Shown here: positions 5,495 through 8,815 of the stretch, one piece after another | Position numbering within the stretch: the stretch's first letter is position 1 | Layout: every line of letters begins with the position of its first letter | The notes under the pieces: model-generated | Seen by the model: only the letters and a program-made list of their open reading frames with translations | Told to the model about the DNA's origin: nothing | The model's database searches: none | Position numbers and translations under genes: made by a program | Assembly: GCA_014804565.1 (NCBI GenBank) | Contig: JAAUZN010000076.1 | Span: 1 to 8,815 of the forward strand | Length of the DNA: 8,815 bases | Direction of reading: 5' to 3' | From: Lachnospiraceae bacterium | Lineage (GTDB): Bacteria > Bacillota > Clostridia > Lachnospirales > Lachnospiraceae

Positions 5495-6049
5495 TTACCA
5501 TTCATAACAGAATTTCACAAACTCTTTCACCGTTTCTGCTGGATTTGCCTTAAGATTTTGCTCAGCAATTTCCTCATAATATTCCAGTTCAAGAATCAGC
5601 ACCGGAATCTCCTTACTAAATTGTTCTTTTATAAAACCCGATTCATGAAGCTCTTTAACTACTTCAATTAATACTTCTATAAATGACTCTGTAATACCCT
5701 CATACAAACTCTCATCCGGTTCCTCCTCGGCCTCAAACATCTCCTCATATGTAAAATAAGAATATCCTTCACTTTCAATCCATTGTTTTACCACTGACTG
5801 CGTTTCCCCTACTCCAAATGACAATTCCTCATTTTGCAGCCAGAACGCATAATTCCATTTTGCCTCCTGCGATCCGCTTGCATTGGATATTTCCTTTTGA
5901 AATTGCTCTACTGTGTTATAGCCCAATATCACTACTGGCTCACAAGGATTATCATTCATATCATATACATATAAGGATACCGCATAAATATCCGTCCTGT
6001 CCCAAGTCGCCATCTTCCCTTTTATCAGTTCCAGCAATATGTTTTTCAT
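5495..6049 (-). CDS. DUF4303-like protein, tentative
   Basis: The 184-residue protein is acidic and cytoplasmic. The blocks IYAVSLYVYD (21-30), GYNTVEQFQKEI (43-54) and WNYAFWLQNEELSFG (65-79), followed by a long helix FIEVLIEVVKELHESGF, resemble DUF4303-type proteins, which are commonly found among toxin-immunity clusters. The assignment is by overall pattern and is not secure. AAAGGAA lies about 9 bases before the ATG at 6049. A weak promoter candidate lies upstream on the minus strand (TTGTTT at 6120-6125, 16 bases, TACAGT at 6098-6103). A 77-base gap separates it from the DUF5984-like gene and the two may be cotranscribed. It is the first gene of the AT-rich island on this strand; the GC-rich MATE gene lies beyond. 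Confidence 0.65.
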   Translation of the reverse strand: MKNILLELIKGKMATWDRTDIYAVSLYVYDMNDNPCEPVVILGYNTVEQFQKEISNASGSQEAKWNYAFWLQNEELSFGVGETQSVVKQWIESEGYSYFTYEEMFEAEEEPDESLYEGITESFIEVLIEVVKELHESGFIKEQFSKEIPVLILELEYYEEIAEQNLKANPAETVKEFVKFCYEW

Positions 6050-6158
6050 TGTTTTTGATTCCTTTCATTCCCCTTATGCTTTTGATAATTTTTCTAAACT
6101 GTACAATGAATATTTTAAAAAACAAAATCTTGCGAATTCAAATTCATTCGTCTGTGAA

Positions 6159-6223
6159 CTTGAGGTTGTAATTATAATTTATATTTAATTATAGTCAACT
6201 CCCAACAGCAACACAACCTCAAG
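6159..6223. repeat. 11-base perfect inverted repeat at the MATE gene end
   Basis: CTTGAGGTTGT (6159-6169) is the exact reverse complement of ACAACCTCAAG (6213-6223). Within the 43-base loop is an inner hairpin of TATAATT and AATTATA. One arm ends 2 bases from the MATE stop codon. Neither strand has a following T-run, so it is not a standard terminator, though it may protect the 3' end of the MATE mRNA. The rest of the 6050-6225 gap is AT-rich with no gene. Confidence 0.5.
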
Positions 6224-6225
6224 AA

Positions 6226-7551
6226 TTATTCCTGTTTCCTCCCCATCAACACAAATCCCGTCACATCCGCCAGCACCCAACCGATGGGAATCGCCCACCA
6301 GATGCCCAGCACCCCAATCTGCGGAACCGCTGCCAACGTGTAAGCCAGCGCCACCCGCGTTCCCAGAGAGATTACCGTCAGCACCAGCGAAATTCCAGGC
6401 CGGTTGATCCCCCGGAAATACCCGTAGAGTAAAAACAAAATGCCAATCCCGATATAAAAGGCCCCCTCGATTCGCAAATAAGTCACACCGATCTCTATGA
6501 TCTGCGTCTCCCCGGCCTCCACAAAAATCATCATCAGATACCTGGCAAGACTGCACACCAGAACGGAGACCGCGCCGCAAAAGGCCGCCGACACACCCAG
6601 AGCCCGTTTCGTTCCCTGCATCACCCGCTCTCTTTTCTCCGCACCATGATTTTGCGATATAAAGATGGAGTAAGCGTTGCCAAACTCCTGCGCAGGCATA
6701 TAGGCAAAGGTATCGATCTTCACCGTCGCCGCAAAAGCCGCCATCACCGCAGCGCCGAAGCTGTTGACCAGACTCTGCACCATCAGGATACCGAAATTCA
6801 TCACCGACTGCTGCATACAGGTCATCAGAGAATAGCTGCAGATCTCACCAACCGGCTTCTCCTCACGCAAAAAGCCCCGCAGGGAAAAACGGAAAAAGGG
6901 CTCCTTCCGCCACAGATAGATGCCAAGCCCCAGCCCGGAGAGTATCTGAGAGATCACAGTTGCCACCGCGGCTCCCTCAAGGCCCAGCCCCAATCCCCGC
7001 ACAAAATACAGATCCTGCCCGATATTTAACACCGACGCCGCTCCCAAAAAGTACAGCGGCGCCACAGAATTGCCCAAGGCACGCAACAGAAACGCAAAAT
7101 AATTATACAAAAAGATAAAGAATATTCCCCAAAATATAATCGCAAGATAGGCCCGCGTCATCTCATAGAGTTCTTCCGGCGTCCGCAAAAGCTGCAGGAT
7201 CGGATGGATCAGACACTGTACTGCGACGCAGAGCGCCACCGCCAGTCCGCCGATCATCACAAAGGCGGTAAAAGCGCAGGCGCGCACCTTATGCCGGTCT
7301 TTCTTCCCTATATAATAGGAAAAGACAGCGCCGCTTCCCATGCACAGTCCGATCAGCAGGGAATTTAGAAAGGTCATCAGCGCATAGGATGAGCCCACTG
7401 CCGCCAATGCCTGCGCGCCTACATACTTTCCCACCACCCAGGTATCCGCTATATTATAGCACTGCTGTAACAGATTGCCCAAAATCATAGGCCCCGCAAA
7501 CATAAGCAGCGATTTTGTCACATTTCCTTCCGTCAGATCATGGTTCTTCAT
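6226..7551 (-). CDS. MATE-family multidrug efflux transporter
   Basis: This 441-residue integral membrane protein, about 12 transmembrane segments, belongs to the MATE group (NorM/DinF-like), which exports cationic drugs or metabolites in exchange for sodium or protons. The N-terminus is diagnostic: DLTEGNVTKSLLMFAGPMI, then NLLQQCYNIADTWVVGKYVG, which forms the first helices of the N lobe. The second lobe starts near CSYSLMTCMQQSVMNFG, with AFAATVKIDTFAYMPAQEFG and later GYFRGINRPG. The length is normal for the family. It starts 14 bases inside the end of the upstream acetyltransferase gene, so the two are an operon with coupled translation; GAGGG lies about 9 bases before the ATG. It is much more GC-rich than the small-gene island to its left. 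The substrate is not predictable. Confidence 0.93.
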   Translation of the reverse strand: MKNHDLTEGNVTKSLLMFAGPMILGNLLQQCYNIADTWVVGKYVGAQALAAVGSSYALMTFLNSLLIGLCMGSGAVFSYYIGKKDRHKVRACAFTAFVMIGGLAVALCVAVQCLIHPILQLLRTPEELYEMTRAYLAIIFWGIFFIFLYNYFAFLLRALGNSVAPLYFLGAASVLNIGQDLYFVRGLGLGLEGAAVATVISQILSGLGLGIYLWRKEPFFRFSLRGFLREEKPVGEICSYSLMTCMQQSVMNFGILMVQSLVNSFGAAVMAAFAATVKIDTFAYMPAQEFGNAYSIFISQNHGAEKRERVMQGTKRALGVSAAFCGAVSVLVCSLARYLMMIFVEAGETQIIEIGVTYLRIEGAFYIGIGILFLLYGYFRGINRPGISLVLTVISLGTRVALAYTLAAVPQIGVLGIWWAIPIGWVLADVTGFVLMGRKQE

Positions 7552-8077
7552 TCTTCCGCACCCTCAATTCATACTGATACTCAAAGCTATCCTCTGATGC
7601 GGACCGGTTTCTTCTTCCGCCATACTCACCCGTCCTGATCATGCCGAGTTTTTCCATGACTCTATAGGAAGCCGTATTTTCTGTATCGCAATGCGCGATA
7701 AAATGAGTCGTTCCCATATGTTCTTTAAAAAAAGCAACAAGGGACTCTGCCGCCTCATACGCAAATCCTTTTCTCCAATATTTTTTATTTACGATCCAGC
7801 CAACTTCTCCAATCCCATTTTCAAAGTAGATGCCTACTGCACCGATATGTTCATTCTGATAAAGTATTGCGAATTCATAATATTCCGGTTTCTCTTTTGC
7901 CCACTCTGCATCCACATTTGCCAGAAAATTTACGGTTTCTTCCACATTCTCATTCGGCAGGTGACACATATATTTTGTATTCTCACAATCCATGGCGTAG
8001 GCATTTACCGTTTGAAGATATTCGCTTCCCAACGGCTTTAGGTGCAAACGTTCTGTTATAATTTCTATGTTTTTCAT
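7538..8077 (-). CDS. GNAT-family N-acetyltransferase (RimJ/RimL type), second copy
   Basis: The 179-residue acetyl-CoA-dependent acetyltransferase opens with IITERLHLKPLGSEYL, has motif A in GEVGWIVNKKYWRKGFAYEAAESL (WRKGFA at 101-106) and motif B in NTASYRVMEKLGM (134-146). It is only distantly similar to the 3068-3598 enzyme, so it is not a recent duplicate. GGGAGG sits 4 bases before the ATG. Its last 14 bases overlap the start of the MATE gene, so both are made from one message and may serve a common task such as modifying and exporting the same compound; that is inference. A minus-strand extended -10 promoter is at 8133-8141. The overlap and the similar reading direction argue for one transcription unit. 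Confidence 0.9.
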   Translation of the reverse strand: MKNIEIITERLHLKPLGSEYLQTVNAYAMDCENTKYMCHLPNENVEETVNFLANVDAEWAKEKPEYYEFAILYQNEHIGAVGIYFENGIGEVGWIVNKKYWRKGFAYEAAESLVAFFKEHMGTTHFIAHCDTENTASYRVMEKLGMIRTGEYGGRRNRSASEDSFEYQYELRVRKNEEP

Positions 8078-8132
8078 AATGCCTCCCTATACAGCTTCCA
8101 AGCACAAACTGGTGATTTAGCAGTCTGCACTT

Positions 8133-8141
8133 ATTATAGCA
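8133..8141 (-). promoter_or_regulatory. Extended -10 promoter of the acetyltransferase-MATE operon
   Basis: On the minus strand TATAAT (8133-8138) is preceded by TGC, an extended -10 with a perfect hexamer. No good -35 lies 16-18 bases upstream, which extended -10 promoters can tolerate. The start codon is about 56 bases downstream. Confidence 0.5.
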
Positions 8142-8193
8142 TATTCCCAGATGCCAATATACGAAAACATTTTCTCCTCGCCCAAACAAACTC

Positions 8194-8223
8194 TTGACAC
8201 ACCACTGGATATTATGCTATTGT
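8194..8223 (+). promoter_or_regulatory. Possible plus-strand promoter inside the relic ORF
   Basis: TTGACA (8194-8199, perfect), 18-base spacer, TATTGT (8218-8223) preceded by TGC. It points away from the minus-strand promoter at 8133. It overlaps a coding relic, so it may be accidental or a reused sequence. Confidence 0.4.
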
Positions 8224-8341
8224 ACCTCTATCATTTACATTTGGTCTGTATGGCTGTTCTAAGCCGTACTTGTCACGGCAATTCGCCGAGAAATTCCAAA
8301 TAAACGATTTACCGTATGTTTATCAGCACTTTGACAAGTGA
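8198..8341 (+). pseudogene. C-terminal relic of an unidentified gene
   Basis: After an in-frame TGA (8195-8197) the plus strand is open for 47 codons to TGA at 8339-8341, with no usable start. The last 32 codons read like a real protein end: GLYGCSKPYLSRQF, then AEKFQINDLPYVYQHFDK. The SKPYLSRQFAEKF segment has a helix-turn-helix flavour, so it may be the tail of a DNA-binding or mobile-element protein, but I do not recognise the family. It marks a deletion or insertion scar between the acetyltransferase-MATE operon and the plus-strand genes. Confidence 0.45.
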
Positions 8342-8348
8342 ATAGGGC

Positions 8349-8377
8349 TTTACACCACCATCAAATCCCTTTATAAT
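8349..8377 (+). promoter_or_regulatory. Consensus promoter for the 53-residue gene
   Basis: -35 TTTACA (8349-8354), exactly 17 bases, -10 TATAAT (8372-8377). Transcription would start near 8384, 46 bases before the ATG at 8430. This is the strongest promoter match in the window. Confidence 0.7.
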
Positions 8378-8429
8378 AAATTACAGATAAAAATAATTTT
8401 ACATAGCTGTCTGCAAGGAGGGTGAAAGG

Positions 8430-8591
8430 ATGTATGAAATGCCGACTGATCTGCAATATAAGGATGAGCTGAGAAAAGAAGAAATCAGACTTGAAAACGA
8501 ACTTGAAATGCTAAATAATAAAGATTACGAACAACTCGAGAAAAAACTGAAACGTGATCTAGAAAGAGTACGTAAAAGTCTACAAGACTAA
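8430..8591 (+). CDS. Small charged coiled-coil protein, 53 residues
   Basis: The product starts MYEMPTDLQYKDELRKEEI and ends RKSLQD. Nearly the whole chain from residue 12 on is glutamate, lysine, arginine and leucine in a heptad-like spacing (DELRKEEIRLENELEML, then LEKKLKRDLERVRKSL), so a single amphipathic helix or helical hairpin that dimerises is expected. It has no membrane segment or cysteine. AAGGAGG (8415-8421) lies 8 bases before the ATG and a near-perfect promoter is 53 bases upstream, so it is very probably expressed even though it is short. Family and role are not recognised. It could be a small regulator or an accessory peptide of a mobile element. The next gene begins about 200 bases downstream on the same strand. 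Confidence 0.7.
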   Translation: MYEMPTDLQYKDELRKEEIRLENELEMLNNKDYEQLEKKLKRDLERVRKSLQD

Positions 8592-8630
8592 AATCTAATT
8601 ATTTTCATAACCCAAAAACCAAGGTGTAAA

Positions 8631-8662
8631 GTCTTATGCTACGGTAAGACATTGCTTATAAT
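8631..8662 (+). promoter_or_regulatory. Palindrome and -10 element before the terminal gene
   Basis: GTCTTA (8631-8636) and TAAGAC (8645-8650) form a perfect 6-base dyad around 8 bases. A TATAAT (8657-8662) follows 6 bases later; there is no clear -35. The dyad occupies the place where a repressor or activator of this promoter would bind. As RNA it would also form a hairpin if transcribed from 8384. Confidence 0.4.
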
Positions 8663-8684
8663 GCGCAAAAGGAGAGACACTTTT

Positions 8685-8702
8685 ATGAATCATCCAACCT
8701 GA
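8685..8702 (+). CDS. Possible 5-codon leader peptide (MNHPT)
   Basis: ATG at 8685 and TGA at 8700-8702 enclose five codons, with AAAAGGAG (8667-8674) about 10 bases upstream. A strong ribosome binding site without a longer gene suggests a regulatory leader peptide. It could be coincidental. Confidence 0.3.
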   Translation: MNHPT

Positions 8703-8717
8703 TCAAGGTAGAACAAG

Positions 8718-8780
8718 ATGAAATGTTTGACACTGCGAAAACAGTGTCCGTTTGTTGTACCTTTGTTTGGGAAAGGATGA
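8718..8780 (+). CDS. Possible 20-codon leader peptide upstream of the terminal gene
   Basis: ATG at 8718 opens a 20-codon ORF beginning MKCLTLRKQC and ending PLFGKG. Its TGA (8778-8780) lies in the ribosome binding site region of the gene starting at 8788, 7 bases short of its ATG. Only AAGG about 9 bases upstream could act as a ribosome binding site. The perfect hairpin 8729-8748 lies inside the ORF, so a ribosome translating it would open the stem. This is the usual geometry of attenuation leaders before inducible resistance genes. It is inferred from layout only. Confidence 0.35.
   Translation: MKCLTLRKQCPFVVPLFGKG
8729..8748 (+). promoter_or_regulatory. Attenuator-like hairpin with a competing partner
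   Basis: GACACTG (8729-8735) and CAGTGTC (8742-8748) form a perfect 7-bp stem with the loop CGAAAA, followed by CGTTTGTTGT, a poor but U-rich tail. A second GACACT at 8676-8681, next to the AAAAGGAG site, can pair with the same AGTGTC (8743-8748), so two mutually exclusive structures are possible. Confidence 0.5.
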
Positions 8781-8787
8781 TTTTATT

Positions 8788-8815
8788 ATGAAGAAAAATT
8801 TATATTTGATGTATG
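8788..8815 (+). CDS. Start of an unidentified gene, cut by the window end
   Basis: ATG at 8788 opens a frame reading MKKNLYLMY to the last base. GAAAGGA (8771-8777) lies about 10 bases upstream. The short, hydrophobic, lysine-led start would fit the first helix of a membrane protein such as an efflux transporter, and the leader arrangement upstream fits an inducible gene, but nine residues cannot identify it. Confidence 0.45.

Noticed and set aside
20..6049. Integron-style cassette array
   Set aside because: The gene mix and shared orientation look similar, but I found no recurring attC-like sites with matched core sequences in the spacers and no integrase in the window.
1091..6162. Shared motif TCACAGAC near 1097, 2182 and (reverse) 6151
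   Set aside because: The match is only about 11 bases, and several shared words of that length are expected by chance in a window this size; flanks do not align.
5818..6171. 117-codon plus-strand ORF
   Set aside because: It is antisense to the DUF4303-like gene and the following gap, with no ribosome binding site or recognisable motif.
6185..6580. 131-codon minus-strand ORF in another frame of the MATE gene
   Set aside because: It is a GC-rich shadow frame with glycine/aspartate/arginine-rich low-complexity translation; the MATE frame is clearly the coding one.

Overview
The window looks like an accessory region from a gut-type Clostridia genome, most likely Lachnospiraceae. That placement is inferred from the AT-rich sequence with strong AGGAGG-type ribosome binding sites, the protein families present and a Gram-positive holin-like type I toxin. 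No rRNA, tRNA, CRISPR array, transposase or integrase gene was found.

Layout. From 20 to 6049, nine small to mid-size genes all read on the minus strand: a HicB-type antitoxin, a membrane-anchored unknown, an Imm1-like immunity protein, a divergent DMP19-like protein, a VOC-fold protein, a GNAT acetyltransferase, a DUF2695 protein, an unknown protein coupled to a DUF5984-like protein, and a DUF4303-like protein. Most have their own ribosome binding site and are separated by 40-200 bases of AT-rich spacer. Several spacers carry decayed coding fragments, including a second copy of the hicB gene end. No polymorphic toxin is present, so the block reads as a collection of orphan immunity and stress genes. 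Embedded in it on the plus strand (2700-3034) is a compact type I toxin-antitoxin locus: a 27-residue holin-like membrane peptide whose ribosome binding site can be paired away, a shared bidirectional terminator, and a convergent antisense RNA promoter.

From 6226 to 8077, an overlapping pair on the minus strand encodes a second RimJ/RimL-type acetyltransferase and a MATE-family efflux pump. The MATE gene is clearly more GC-rich than the island (63% versus 33% in sampled 60-base stretches), so a compositional boundary lies near 6226. An 11-base inverted repeat sits exactly there.

From 8133 to the end, transcription diverges. The plus strand carries a truncated gene fragment, a strong consensus promoter, an uncalled 53-residue charged coiled-coil protein, a palindrome, and a leader with short ORFs and a perfect hairpin that precedes the first codons of a gene running off the window. 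The last arrangement resembles attenuation control of an inducible gene.

Function names for the small island genes rest on motif recognition by eye; only HicB, GNAT, MATE, the holin-like toxin, DUF2695 and Imm1 are calls I hold with good confidence.
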